Below, piece after piece: positions 34,389-43,109 of a stretch of 64,000 bases of DNA. The notes beneath the pieces were generated by a model, which saw only the letters and a program-made list of their open reading frames with translations, was not told the origin of the DNA and did no database searches. The translations under genes and the position numbers were made by a program. This DNA is from Bacilli bacterium (GTDB lineage Bacteria; Bacillota_I; Bacilli_A; ML615J-28; CAG-313): the NCBI GenBank assembly GCA_017501465.1, contig JAFVWY010000015.1:1-64000 (forward strand). Reading direction: 5' to 3'. Position 1 is the stretch's first letter; each line of letters begins with the position of its first letter.

Positions 34389-36283
34389 TGAAACGAAAAG
34401 TTACTTTAGATAAGAAGTGGAAAGAGATATTATTTGGTGCATCTGGGTTTGGTCCTAACCTTATGATGATTTTAATGGGGGCATTCTATAGTGATGCGGT
34501 TAATCCGGGATCTTTAAATACTAACGTATTACAAAGTATTACTGGAACATGTTTAATTTTACCAGCTGCATTTTCTATTTTAATGATGCTTGCTAAAATT
34601 TTTGATGGTATTATCGATGTTCCACTAGCAGCTTTAACAGATGGAATTAAGAGTAAGTTTGGTAAGAGAAGATTACCAATTGCAATAAGTTTTATTCCAA
34701 TGGTATTATCATACATTGCTTTATGGATTCCACTTAGTCAAACTAACCAAACAGCTAATACTATTTGGTTTGTATGTATGACTATCATTTTCTATGGAAC
34801 ATATACAATGGGTTTAATTGCTTTTTATGGTAGTTTATCTACTGTTTGTCATGAAGAAAGTCAAAGATTAAGAGTAGCAAGTTTTAAATCTTTCTTTGAT
34901 ACTATTACTTATATTATTGTTTATGCTTTAGTACCATTACTACTTGGTGTATTTAATGTTCATATTGATAAACTTGCTTTAATGCTTACTCCTTTAATGG
35001 CTACTTTAATTATTCCTATCTTTATGATTAAAGAAGGAGAAAAATATGAAAAGAAAGCACTTGAAGAAGGTTATGATATTACTCCACTTGTTGAAGAAAA
35101 ACATGTTGGTATCATTGAAAGTATTAAATTAACATTTACTAATAAACCATTCTTAAAATGGCAATTGGTAAATTCATGTACATTCTTTGGTTTACAAATG
35201 TTCTTAGTTTCAATGAATGCATTAATTGTTGGTGGTATGGGCTTATCTAATGGTCAAATGGCAATTCTTAATACTTGTGCATTCGCTCCAGTTCCTATTA
35301 TGCTTTATTTATTTAATAAATTAAAAGCTAAAAAAGGTACTAGATTTACTTATCAATCTTGTTTAATTTGTTTTGCTATTTGTATTATGAGTTTTGTCTT
35401 AGGTAATGAATTTGTACTTGGCGAAGGACATACTACATTAAAGATTATTATTGGCTGCTTAGGTGGCGTTTGTGGTTCTTGGTCAATTGGTACATTCTTT
35501 ATGATGCCATATTTAATTCCAAACCAAGTATCTGCAGTTGAAGAAAAACTAACTGGTAAAAATCACTCTGCAATGTATTTTGCTGGTCAAGCATTATTTT
35601 CAAGCGTAGCTGGTGCTATTGCGGTTGCTGTATATGACATTATTAAGAATTATTTTATTACTAAAGATTTCTCACAAATCGTCTATGCTGAAGGCACACA
35701 AATTGCTGGGAAAGTGGTTTTAGCAAGAGATGTTGCTGCGATGAAACTTGGTGTACTTTCTAATCAAGTATTTAATCTAGGAACACTTGTAGTACCATTT
35801 GTTGTTTCGCTATTTTGTTTATTTGGTTTCTTATTAGCATTTAAGATGACTAAGAATGGTTCACCAAAAGAACTAGCTATAGAAATGAATTTAGAAAAAG
35901 AATATGAAGAAAATAAACACTTATTCCCAGAAGAAAAATCAACAATTTATCCTGATGAAAGTTTAATTGTTAATACTGCCTTATGGGTATTAAGTGGTTC
36001 AATCTTTGGTGTTGTTTGGAAACATGGTATTATTAAATCAGTTAATACATTCAACAATAAGAAGATTCATTGGCTACATTGGGTAATTTCAATTCTTCTT
36101 CCACCTTATAGTGCATATGTTCTATATCGCGTAGAAAAAGATGTTTTATCTCAAACATTTAGTCAAATAAAATTAAAAGATTATAGTATCCTTTGTTTAA
36201 TTTTTGGATTCATTGGCCTTGGTATTGTTCCAATGTTTATCATCCAAAGACAATTAAACAAACTAATCCAAGATCATGAGTAA
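34388..36283 (+). CDS. GPH/MFS-type transporter with a C-terminal extension
   Basis: A 631-residue polytopic membrane protein of the MFS_2/GPH (melibiose carrier-like) family, with the loop signature DVPLAALTDGIKSKFGKRRLP. The core of about 480 residues is followed by an extra region (from about 500) with two or three further helices (ALWVLSGSIFGVVW, HWVISILLPPYSAYVLY, CLIFGFIGLGIVPMFII). MFS_2 members include sugar symporters and lysolipid carriers such as MFSD2A and LplT-like proteins, so transport of a lipid or lipid precursor would fit the operon. This is inference. It overlaps the next gene by 8 bases. Confidence 0.75.
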   Translation: MKRKVTLDKKWKEILFGASGFGPNLMMILMGAFYSDAVNPGSLNTNVLQSITGTCLILPAAFSILMMLAKIFDGIIDVPLAALTDGIKSKFGKRRLPIAISFIPMVLSYIALWIPLSQTNQTANTIWFVCMTIIFYGTYTMGLIAFYGSLSTVCHEESQRLRVASFKSFFDTITYIIVYALVPLLLGVFNVHIDKLALMLTPLMATLIIPIFMIKEGEKYEKKALEEGYDITPLVEEKHVGIIESIKLTFTNKPFLKWQLVNSCTFFGLQMFLVSMNALIVGGMGLSNGQMAILNTCAFAPVPIMLYLFNKLKAKKGTRFTYQSCLICFAICIMSFVLGNEFVLGEGHTTLKIIIGCLGGVCGSWSIGTFFMMPYLIPNQVSAVEEKLTGKNHSAMYFAGQALFSSVAGAIAVAVYDIIKNYFITKDFSQIVYAEGTQIAGKVVLARDVAAMKLGVLSNQVFNLGTLVVPFVVSLFCLFGFLLAFKMTKNGSPKELAIEMNLEKEYEENKHLFPEEKSTIYPDESLIVNTALWVLSGSIFGVVWKHGIIKSVNTFNNKKIHWLHWVISILLPPYSAYVLYRVEKDVLSQTFSQIKLKDYSILCLIFGFIGLGIVPMFIIQRQLNKLIQDHE

Positions 36284-36905
36284 ACCATTTTCTTGGTTCA
36301 CTAAAATAACTGGTTTTATCCCTCAATTATTTTACTTAAGAAGAAAAACAATCTATGTAAATAAAGAAATTCAAAATAGAAAAATCAAAGAACCAGCTGT
36401 TATCATTTCTAATCATACGGATTTATTTGATTTTGGCGTTTATATGTTTACTTTTTTTAATGCGACGATTTGTCCATTAGTAGCTGAAATAACATATGAC
36501 AAAAACAAAATTATGAAGTTTTTAATGAAACACTGGGGAGCTGTTAGAGTTGATCGTGAGTCATATGATTTTAGTTTCATGAGTGAATTAATTGAAAAAT
36601 TAGATACTGGCAATTCTATTATAATTTTCCCAGAAGGAAGAATTCCTAAAAAAGATGAGGGATTATTGCCTTTTAAACCTAGTTTTATTTATGTTGCGAA
36701 AGAGGCTAATGTGCCAATCATTCCAACTTATACAACAGGTAAATATGGTAGTGGTAAAACAAGAGTTGTTATCGGTGAAAAAATATACGTAAATGATTTA
36801 TATGATAAGAATTTATCAGAAAAAGAAAATATAAATAATATTTGTTTATATTTTGAAAATTATGTTAAAAAATTAGGTGAAATTGCTAATGAAGAAAAAA
36901 AGTAA
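36276..36905 (+). CDS. PlsC-family acyltransferase 1
   Basis: A 209-residue glycerolipid acyltransferase with the catalytic NHTDLFD motif (His47, Asp52) and FPEGR (118-122). Family members acylate lysophosphatidate or other hydroxyl acceptors using acyl-ACP or acyl-CoA. Both overlaps with neighbours (8 and 17 bases) indicate tight coupling. It differs clearly from the following second copy, so the two probably act on different acceptors or positions. Confidence 0.85.
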   Translation: MSKPFSWFTKITGFIPQLFYLRRKTIYVNKEIQNRKIKEPAVIISNHTDLFDFGVYMFTFFNATICPLVAEITYDKNKIMKFLMKHWGAVRVDRESYDFSFMSELIEKLDTGNSIIIFPEGRIPKKDEGLLPFKPSFIYVAKEANVPIIPTYTTGKYGSGKTRVVIGEKIYVNDLYDKNLSEKENINNICLYFENYVKKLGEIANEEKK

Positions 36906-37539
36906 ATTTTTACAAATATTTGATGTAAGTATGTTTTTATATGATTTTTTAAAGCTATTAGCTGTTCCATCCGTTATTATATTTAATCGATTAAAAAGAT
37001 ATTATATTGATAAAAACGTAAAAAAAGATTTAAGAAGAAAACCCTATCTAATTACTTGTAATCATACAGGTTATTTAGATGTTATAATTGTTTCAAATAC
37101 TTTTTGGAATCGAAGAATAAGATATGTTGCGACAAAAGCCTTATTTAGTAACTGGTTTCGTAACTTAATGTTTAAAATATTTAGATGTATTCCCATTGAT
37201 AAAGATAATGTATCAATGGCATCATTTAAAGAAGTGAAGAAAACTATTGATTCTGGTCATTGTGTGGGTGTATTTCCTGAAGGTACCATTGAAAGAACGG
37301 GTGAACTTATGCAGTTCAAATCAGGAGTTGTGTTGATGGCTATTATGTCTAAAGCTCCAATTGTTCCAATGTATATTGAAAAAAGAACAAAGTGGTATAA
37401 AAGACAAAGAGTTGTTATTGGTACCTTGATTAATGTCAAAGATTATATAAGTGGTCCAGTAGCAACGATGGATGAAATCAATAATATTGCAAAAATGTTA
37501 TTTGAAAAAGAACAAGAACTTAAAAATAAGTTAAATTAG
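36889..37539 (+). CDS. PlsC-family acyltransferase 2
   Basis: A 216-residue acyltransferase with NHTGYLD (His59, Asp64) and FPEGTIERTGE (129-139), closer to the canonical PlsC pattern than the preceding gene. An N-terminal hydrophobic helix (about 14-33) should attach it to the membrane. Start chosen at the ATG, with AGGTGA upstream; a GTG at 36877 is in frame. It lies between acyltransferase 1 and a second acyl ligase, so an acyl-carrier substrate made in the same operon is likely. Confidence 0.85.
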   Translation: MKKKSKFLQIFDVSMFLYDFLKLLAVPSVIIFNRLKRYYIDKNVKKDLRRKPYLITCNHTGYLDVIIVSNTFWNRRIRYVATKALFSNWFRNLMFKIFRCIPIDKDNVSMASFKEVKKTIDSGHCVGVFPEGTIERTGELMQFKSGVVLMAIMSKAPIVPMYIEKRTKWYKRQRVVIGTLINVKDYISGPVATMDEINNIAKMLFEKEQELKNKLN

Positions 37540-37549
37540 GAGAATATTA

Positions 37550-39061
37550 ATGGAAAACATTTTAAAATATAGTCAAGTAGAAATATTTGAAAAGTTACCA
37601 AAGTTATCACATATGGCTAACTTTTTAGAAGATATTCATTCGTGCTATGGTGATAAGGTTGCAACTATTGATGCCTTTGGTGCTAAAACGTATAATGATT
37701 TATACACTGATACTTCTAAAATTGTTACAATTTTAAATCATATTGAGGCTAAAAAACATGTTGTTGTGTATTGTCAAAATAACTACAATTTTGTAAGAGT
37801 TGCTTTAGCTATTATGGCAAGTGGTAAAGTTGCGGTATTATTGCCTGCTCAATTAGATGATAAAACTTTATATGGATGTCTTATGAAATATCAAGCATCT
37901 GCTATTGTTTTTGAAAATGCTACTAAAGCAAACACTATATTTGCTAGTCAAATGTTACAAAATGTAGAATTTTATAATATTGATGAAGTTGACTTTGATA
38001 GTATCGAACAATCAAGTTATAATTTTGATATTAATGAATTAGATCCTGCTTGTATTGTGTTAACTGGCGGAACAACTGGTAGATCAAAAGGTGCGATTCT
38101 TTCTCATAAAGCATTACTTACTGGTACTAAAAATGGTATTTATGCGGTTCCATATGTATTTGATGAAACATACTTTTCTATCATTCCTTTGACTCATGTT
38201 TTTGGATTAATCCGAAATTTACTAACATGTTTATATACTGGATGTAAAGTTGAATTCTGTATTGATATGAAAGGAATGTTTAAACAACTTCCTGTTGCTA
38301 AACCTTCTATTTTAATCTTAGTTCCAGCTCTTGCTGAATTATTTTTAAATTTAATCAAACAATTCGGTATGGGTATTGTTGGTGGTAATTTAAAAATGAT
38401 TATCTGTGGTGGTGCTAGTGTTCCTCCATATTTAACACTTGAGTATGATAAACTTGGTGTTAAAATGTTCCCAGGTTATGGCTTAACAGAATCTGCGAAC
38501 TTAGTATCAGGTAATCCTAATCAAATTGAAAAACCATTTTCAGTTGGACTTTTATATCCAGGAATTGAGGTTAAAGTTGTTGACCAAGAGTTATGGTTAA
38601 AAGGCGATAATATGATGAGTGGATATTTCAACGAACCAACAGAAAATGAACTTGCATATTCTGATGGATGGTTTAAGACAGGGGATTTAGTTGAGTTTGA
38701 TGAAGAAGGTTTCTTATACATTATTGGCCGTATAAAAGATATTATTATTCTATCAAATGGAGAAAATGTATCTCCTGCCTATGTAGAAGCTAAAATTAAT
38801 GATATTGAAGTGGTTCAAGATTCACTTGTTAGATCTTTTAAAACAGAAATTGGAACAGAAGTTTTAGCAGTAGAAATCTTACCTAGAAAATCAGAAGTAG
38901 TTAAACTTGGTATTACTGATTTAGAAAGTTATCTTCAAAGTGAAATAGATAAAGTTAACGAAACTTTACTACCACACGAAAGAATTCAAAAAATTATTAT
39001 TAGAACAGAAGACTTCAAGAGAAGTCCAAGTATGAAAATTATTAGACCACGTGGTGAATAA
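37550..39061 (+). CDS. AMP-forming acyl ligase (acyl-ACP/CoA synthetase)
   Basis: A 503-residue ANL enzyme with intact core motifs: LTGGTTGRSKG (171-181), GYGLTESAN, and WFKTGDLVEFDEEGFLYIIGRIKD followed by the hinge and SPAYVE. It activates a carboxylic acid as its adenylate and transfers it to a thiol. Because a free carrier protein gene follows at once, acyl-ACP ligation is the best guess. The terminal catalytic Lys is probably the one in PSMKIIRP. AGGAG precedes the ATG. Confidence 0.85.
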   Translation: MENILKYSQVEIFEKLPKLSHMANFLEDIHSCYGDKVATIDAFGAKTYNDLYTDTSKIVTILNHIEAKKHVVVYCQNNYNFVRVALAIMASGKVAVLLPAQLDDKTLYGCLMKYQASAIVFENATKANTIFASQMLQNVEFYNIDEVDFDSIEQSSYNFDINELDPACIVLTGGTTGRSKGAILSHKALLTGTKNGIYAVPYVFDETYFSIIPLTHVFGLIRNLLTCLYTGCKVEFCIDMKGMFKQLPVAKPSILILVPALAELFLNLIKQFGMGIVGGNLKMIICGGASVPPYLTLEYDKLGVKMFPGYGLTESANLVSGNPNQIEKPFSVGLLYPGIEVKVVDQELWLKGDNMMSGYFNEPTENELAYSDGWFKTGDLVEFDEEGFLYIIGRIKDIIILSNGENVSPAYVEAKINDIEVVQDSLVRSFKTEIGTEVLAVEILPRKSEVVKLGITDLESYLQSEIDKVNETLLPHERIQKIIIRTEDFKRSPSMKIIRPRGE

Positions 39062-39062
39062 G

Positions 39063-39311
39063 ATGACACAAGATATAATTATTGAAAAATTAAAAAATAT
39101 TTTTAAGCTAGTAGTTAATCCTAATGCTAATTTAGATGATGTATCAATAGATGCCAATATCACAAAAGATTTAGGAATTAATTCTGTTGGTTTAATTTAT
39201 TTAGTTGTTGGTATTGAAGAAACATTTAAAATCGATATGAGTGATGTTACCTTTAATACTTTTAATACTATTTCTGAAGTAGTAGAATATATTCAAAAAA
39301 AGGTGAAATAA
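39063..39311 (+). CDS. Acyl carrier protein
   Basis: An 82-residue carrier protein with the phosphopantetheine attachment site in DLGINSVGLIYL (Ser41), an acidic helix II, and the usual four-helix length. It starts one base after the stop of the acyl ligase; an in-frame GTG at 39051 is an alternative. It differs from housekeeping ACP (DSL replaced by NSV), as dedicated pathway carriers often do. It presumably receives the acid activated by the adjacent ligase. Confidence 0.87.
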   Translation: MTQDIIIEKLKNIFKLVVNPNANLDDVSIDANITKDLGINSVGLIYLVVGIEETFKIDMSDVTFNTFNTISEVVEYIQKKVK

Positions 39312-39312
39312 A

Positions 39313-39720
39313 ATGAAAAAGTGGGATATGATAGAACCATACTATGGAGCGCACATTAGAGTAGAAATTGGGAAACTATATCATCATGGTATTTATGTAG
39401 GAAACGATGAAGTAGTTCAATTTGGTCTACCAATGGATGTTTATCGCGATCCAAAAACCGTAAAGGTAATTAAATCACCTATTAGCGAATTTCTTGGCGG
39501 GGGCTTCTTAGAAGTTAGAAGATATGATAGAAAAGAGTTAAAACAAAAAAACTCTGATGAAGAAATTGTTAGAATTGCTTTATCAAAGTTAGGTGAAGGT
39601 GATTATAATATTTTAACAAATAATTGTGAACACTTTTGTAACTTTTGTATCTTTGGTAAAAAGATATCTACCCAAGTTGATTCTGTTCATGATGAGGTTA
39701 GAAAGAAACTAGGATTATAA
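39313..39720 (+). CDS. LRAT-fold (NlpC/P60-clan) protein
   Basis: A 135-residue protein of the lecithin:retinol acyltransferase family: HHGIYVG with the catalytic His25, and NNCEHFCNFC with the nucleophile Cys105. LRAT-type enzymes move acyl groups between lipids through an acyl-cysteine intermediate or act as phospholipases or amidases. No signal peptide, so it acts in the cytosol. Within an acyl-activation operon it is a plausible third acyl-transfer or acyl-release enzyme. It starts one base after the ACP gene stop. Confidence 0.8.
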   Translation: MKKWDMIEPYYGAHIRVEIGKLYHHGIYVGNDEVVQFGLPMDVYRDPKTVKVIKSPISEFLGGGFLEVRRYDRKELKQKNSDEEIVRIALSKLGEGDYNILTNNCEHFCNFCIFGKKISTQVDSVHDEVRKKLGL

Positions 39721-39721
39721 G

Positions 39722-40285
39722 ATGTATAAAATCTATATTAAGAATGTTTCAGAAATTGATACATCTTTACTATCTATTAATGTGTTAGAATATTTAAGTA
39801 AATTTCATGATCAAAAAAGATATCTTCACAGTTTAAATGCCTGGTATTTATTAAGTTCTGTTTTACTTGAAGACTTTAATATTGATATTAGTAATAAACA
39901 AATTTTCATAACGCCAAATGGTAAGCCCTATATTAAAGGAATTAACTTTAGTATAAGTCATTCTAATAATTTAGTTGGTGTTATTATTTCAGATTGTATT
40001 TGTGGAATTGATATTGAAATGATTAGTGAACACATTAATCACTCTAAATTATCTTCATTTATTTTAACGAATAAAGAACTTACTTTATATAAACTAAATA
40101 AGAATAAACTAGCTTATTTTATAAAAAAATGGACCCAAAAAGAAGCGTATTTAAAGTGTTTTAATGATGGTATTAATAAACTTTCTGATTTATTGATTGA
40201 ATGTAATACAAAAACTCTTAAACTAAAAGATTCTAAGGGTAATTTATATTATTTATCATATATAGTTAAAGACCATATTTCATAA
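39722..40285 (+). CDS. Sfp-type 4'-phosphopantetheinyl transferase
   Basis: A 187-residue transferase with the motifs GKPYIKGINFSISHS, GIDIE (Asp97, Glu99) and KKWTQKEAYLKC. It moves phosphopantetheine from CoA to the serine of carrier proteins. The obvious clients are the free ACP and the carrier domain of the first ligase. It starts one base after the previous stop and ends the operon; its stop codon touches the loop of the terminator. Confidence 0.9.
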   Translation: MYKIYIKNVSEIDTSLLSINVLEYLSKFHDQKRYLHSLNAWYLLSSVLLEDFNIDISNKQIFITPNGKPYIKGINFSISHSNNLVGVIISDCICGIDIEMISEHINHSKLSSFILTNKELTLYKLNKNKLAYFIKKWTQKEAYLKCFNDGINKLSDLLIECNTKTLKLKDSKGNLYYLSYIVKDHIS

Positions 40286-40299
40286 ATATGGTCTTTTTT
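40268..40299 (+). terminator. Terminator of the acyl-ligase operon
   Basis: AAAGACCATATTT pairs perfectly with AAATATGGTCTTT around a three-base loop, followed by T. It overlaps the end of the PPTase gene. Confidence 0.9.
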
Positions 40300-40350
40300 C
40301 TTTTAATAAAATACTTTTTTTGATATAATATTGTTATATTAGGAGACGCT

Positions 40351-41007
40351 ATGAAAAAAAGACTTAAAACATTATTAAAAGGTATTATGGGTGGTGTGTG
40401 TAATAGCATTGGGGGATGGTTATTCCTAAGAGCAAAGACTGATTTAAATAGTATTGCCTTTGCATCTTTTCTTTTTACAACAGGATCTTTATTTATATCT
40501 CATTGGTATTTTTATCTTTTTACTGGTAAAATTGGTTTCTTATTAGAAAAAGATGATGATTTAAGAACAAGTAAAGCTATTGATTTAGTGTTTGGTTTGT
40601 TAGGAAATATTCTTGGTTGTATTGTGATGGGCTTTTTAATTAGATTTGCTGCATATGATACTAATCATATGTTATTCCAAGATTTACAAAAAATCGTTGA
40701 TTTAAAAATGAATCATGACTGGTATGAAGCTTTAATTTTAGCGTTCTTTTGTGGTTTATTAATTCATATTGGTGTTGATGGTTTAAGAAGAATTGATAAT
40801 CCATTAGGAAGATACATTGTCTTATTCTTATGTATCGGTGGATTTACACTTGCTGGATTTGAACATGCGATAGCGAATATGTTTTTTTTCGCATTAAATA
40901 ATACTTATACATGGCAAAGTTTTTTATCAATATTTATTTTCATTATTGGTAATTCTCTTGGTGGTTTAGCTGTCTCTGGCGTTAGATTGTTAGTAAGTAA
41001 AGAATAA
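40351..41007 (+). CDS. Formate/nitrite transporter (FNT) family channel
   Basis: A 218-residue membrane protein with the FNT hallmark GFEHAIANMFFF (Glu171, His172; the His lines the pore in FocA) and FFCGLLIHIGV in place of the usual CNxLVCLA stretch. FNT channels carry formate, nitrite, hydrosulfide or lactate. It is about 50 residues shorter than typical FocA/NirC, and several conserved positions differ, so the substrate cannot be named. An extended -10 (TGATATAAT, near 40321-40329) and AGGAG lie upstream; a terminator follows. Confidence 0.75.
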   Translation: MKKRLKTLLKGIMGGVCNSIGGWLFLRAKTDLNSIAFASFLFTTGSLFISHWYFYLFTGKIGFLLEKDDDLRTSKAIDLVFGLLGNILGCIVMGFLIRFAAYDTNHMLFQDLQKIVDLKMNHDWYEALILAFFCGLLIHIGVDGLRRIDNPLGRYIVLFLCIGGFTLAGFEHAIANMFFFALNNTYTWQSFLSIFIFIIGNSLGGLAVSGVRLLVSKE

Positions 41008-41038
41008 AAGAAACTAATTAAAATAGTTTCTTTTTTTT
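41007..41038 (+). terminator. Terminator after the FNT gene
   Basis: AAAGAAACTA pairs with TAGTTTCTTT around a seven-base AT loop, followed by T. Confidence 0.85.
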
Positions 41039-41083
41039 ATTAATTAAAAAAATATGTTATAATTGAAGATATCAGGTGATATT

Positions 41084-42346
41084 ATGAAGCTTAAGTTATA
41101 TAATGGAAGTTATGCAAAATTCAAACATAATAATGTATTTATTAATATTCCTCAATATAAATTTAATAAAAATGATTTGAGAGGTTGTTGGATATCAAAT
41201 GTTAATAATATTGATACACCAATTTGTGTAAACGTAAATGAATATCAAGCATATTTAATTGGTATTTTAGATAATATGGCCGCTTTTAATTTAAATCATG
41301 CTTTTTTTCAAGTAAGATCTTGTAATGATAGTTATTATCCATCCAAACTAAACCCTTGGAGTAGGTTTATAACAGGAAAAGAAGGAAAAGATCCTGGCTT
41401 TGATGTTTTCAAATTTTTTATTGATGAAGCAAAAAAAAGAAATATATTAGTTCATGCGTGGATCAATCCATACCGAGTTACTAAGGATGATATATCCCAA
41501 TTTAATATGACTAAAGATGAATATTTAGAAAGCTTAAGTTCGGATAATTTTGCTAGAAAATTTAAACATCATACCATTATGGATAATGCTAATCAGATTA
41601 TTCTAAGACCATCTCATCCTGAAGTTATATCTTTTATTAATGAGACCATTAAAGAAATTATCGAAAATTATGATATAGTAAGTATTCATATGGACGACTT
41701 TTTCTATCCATATTCTAAACTTAATGATTTAGATGAAATGGATGATTATTTAAAGTATCGAGAAAATGAAAAAACTACTTTAAAAGAGTTTAGGATTAAT
41801 AATGTTAATAAACTAATAAACAGTGTAAATAAATTAATTAAAAATTATAATGAATTAAATAATAAAAATATTATGTTTGGTATTAGTCCTTTTCCAATTT
41901 ATAGAACGCATTCAAGTATTATTGAGACAGGTTGGGAAAAAGGTTCTTATAATTCTAAAAATTGTTTTCAATGTTATGAAGGACAGTACTCAGATGTTTA
42001 TCGATGGATGAAGGAAGGTTGGATTGATTATGTTGTTCCTCAAGATTATTTTTCATTTGGTCGAAGTGATGTTACATATCATGATATTTGTGATTGGTGG
42101 AGCAAGATATGTTTAGAAACTAATACTATCCTTTATATTGGTCATTCATTACATAGGGTGGGAAGTGTTGGAAAACATAGTGAATCTTGGCAAGACCCTA
42201 AGGAAATTTATCATCAATTATCATTTAATCAAAATTATCCTAATATTTCAGGATCTATTATGTTTACCTATAATAGTTTTATTCAGGGTAAAAACAAGAT
42301 TTTAGATCAAACACTAACTATTTTAAAAAAGATTTGGAAGGAGTAA
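41084..42346 (+). CDS. GHL10-family glycoside hydrolase-like protein
   Basis: A 420-residue TIM-barrel protein of the glycosyl hydrolase-like 10 (DUF187) family: RGCWISN, FFQVRSCNDSYYPS, VHAWINPYRV, SIHMDDFFYP and FGISPFPIYR. The acidic pair in MDDFFYP lies at the usual active-site position. Relatives are mostly secreted, but this protein has no signal peptide and should be cytosolic. Start chosen at the ATG after AGGTGAT; a TTG at 41063 is in frame. It begins a short operon with the DUF554 gene, three bases downstream. Substrate unknown. Confidence 0.8.
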   Translation: MKLKLYNGSYAKFKHNNVFINIPQYKFNKNDLRGCWISNVNNIDTPICVNVNEYQAYLIGILDNMAAFNLNHAFFQVRSCNDSYYPSKLNPWSRFITGKEGKDPGFDVFKFFIDEAKKRNILVHAWINPYRVTKDDISQFNMTKDEYLESLSSDNFARKFKHHTIMDNANQIILRPSHPEVISFINETIKEIIENYDIVSIHMDDFFYPYSKLNDLDEMDDYLKYRENEKTTLKEFRINNVNKLINSVNKLIKNYNELNNKNIMFGISPFPIYRTHSSIIETGWEKGSYNSKNCFQCYEGQYSDVYRWMKEGWIDYVVPQDYFSFGRSDVTYHDICDWWSKICLETNTILYIGHSLHRVGSVGKHSESWQDPKEIYHQLSFNQNYPNISGSIMFTYNSFIQGKNKILDQTLTILKKIWKE

Positions 42347-42349
42347 GGT

Positions 42350-43057
42350 ATGTTTGCTTTTTTAGTTAATGCGTTAACGGTGGTTATTGGTTCTATTATT
42401 GGACTATTATTCAAAAAAAGAATTAAAAAAGAAACTTGTGATCAAGTATTAAAAGCTTTAGGTATCATTGTATTACTAATTGGTATTTTTGGTGTTATTG
42501 AAAATATGGTATCCATTATTGATGGTAAGATTAGTTTTGATGGAACCTTACTTTTGATCATATCTATTACTATTGGTACTTTTATTGGTGAGGCCTTAAA
42601 AATTGATGATGGGCTAAATAAGATGGGATCAAAACTTGAAAATAGATTTAAAAAAGGTAAAATGGCTGAAGCATTTGTCGTTTCTACCCTTCTTTATTGT
42701 GTGGGATCAATGACGATTGTTGGTTCGCTAGAATCTGCTTTAGGCAATCCAGAAACTATTTATCTAAAAGCTGCCCTTGATGGTATAACTTCCATTGTTT
42801 TAGCATCAACACTTGGCCCGGGTGTAATATTATCTAGTATTTCTGTAATTCTATACCAAGGTTTATTAACTCTTTTATTTGTCATACTTGGTGATTTTTT
42901 ACCGATGGAGTTCATAAAAGGTCTTGGTATGGTAGGTTATGTTTTGGTTGCTGGAAATGGCTTAAACTTCTTAATTAAAGATAAAATTAAGGTTGCTAAC
43001 ATGCTGCCATCTTTTATCATCATAATTATAATTCAATTAATTTTGTATTTTATTTAA
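42350..43057 (+). CDS. DUF554 membrane protein
   Basis: A 235-residue protein with six or seven membrane helices. Family-typical stretches are ITIGTFIGEALKIDDGLNKMG, FVVSTLLYCVGSMTIVGSLESAL and a C-terminal GYVLVAGNGLNFL. DUF554 (YdfK/YqgA) proteins are possible transporters without an established substrate. AAGGAG precedes the ATG. No terminator is obvious before the thrS T-box promoter. Confidence 0.85.
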   Translation: MFAFLVNALTVVIGSIIGLLFKKRIKKETCDQVLKALGIIVLLIGIFGVIENMVSIIDGKISFDGTLLLIISITIGTFIGEALKIDDGLNKMGSKLENRFKKGKMAEAFVVSTLLYCVGSMTIVGSLESALGNPETIYLKAALDGITSIVLASTLGPGVILSSISVILYQGLLTLLFVILGDFLPMEFIKGLGMVGYVLVAGNGLNFLIKDKIKVANMLPSFIIIIIIQLILYFI

Positions 43058-43074
43058 TAAAGTATTCAAAATTG

Positions 43075-43103
43075 TTGATAAAATTTATAAATTAGTGTAT
43101 AAT
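43075..43103 (+). promoter_or_regulatory. Promoter of the thrS T-box transcript
   Basis: TTGATA, 17 bases, TATAAT, just upstream of the T-box leader. Confidence 0.7.
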
Positions 43104-43109
43104 AAGTAC

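Noticed and set aside
32454-40285. Non-ribosomal peptide or polyketide synthetase cluster
   Set aside because: Carriers and ligases are present, but there is no condensation, ketosynthase, acyltransferase (AT) or thioesterase module.
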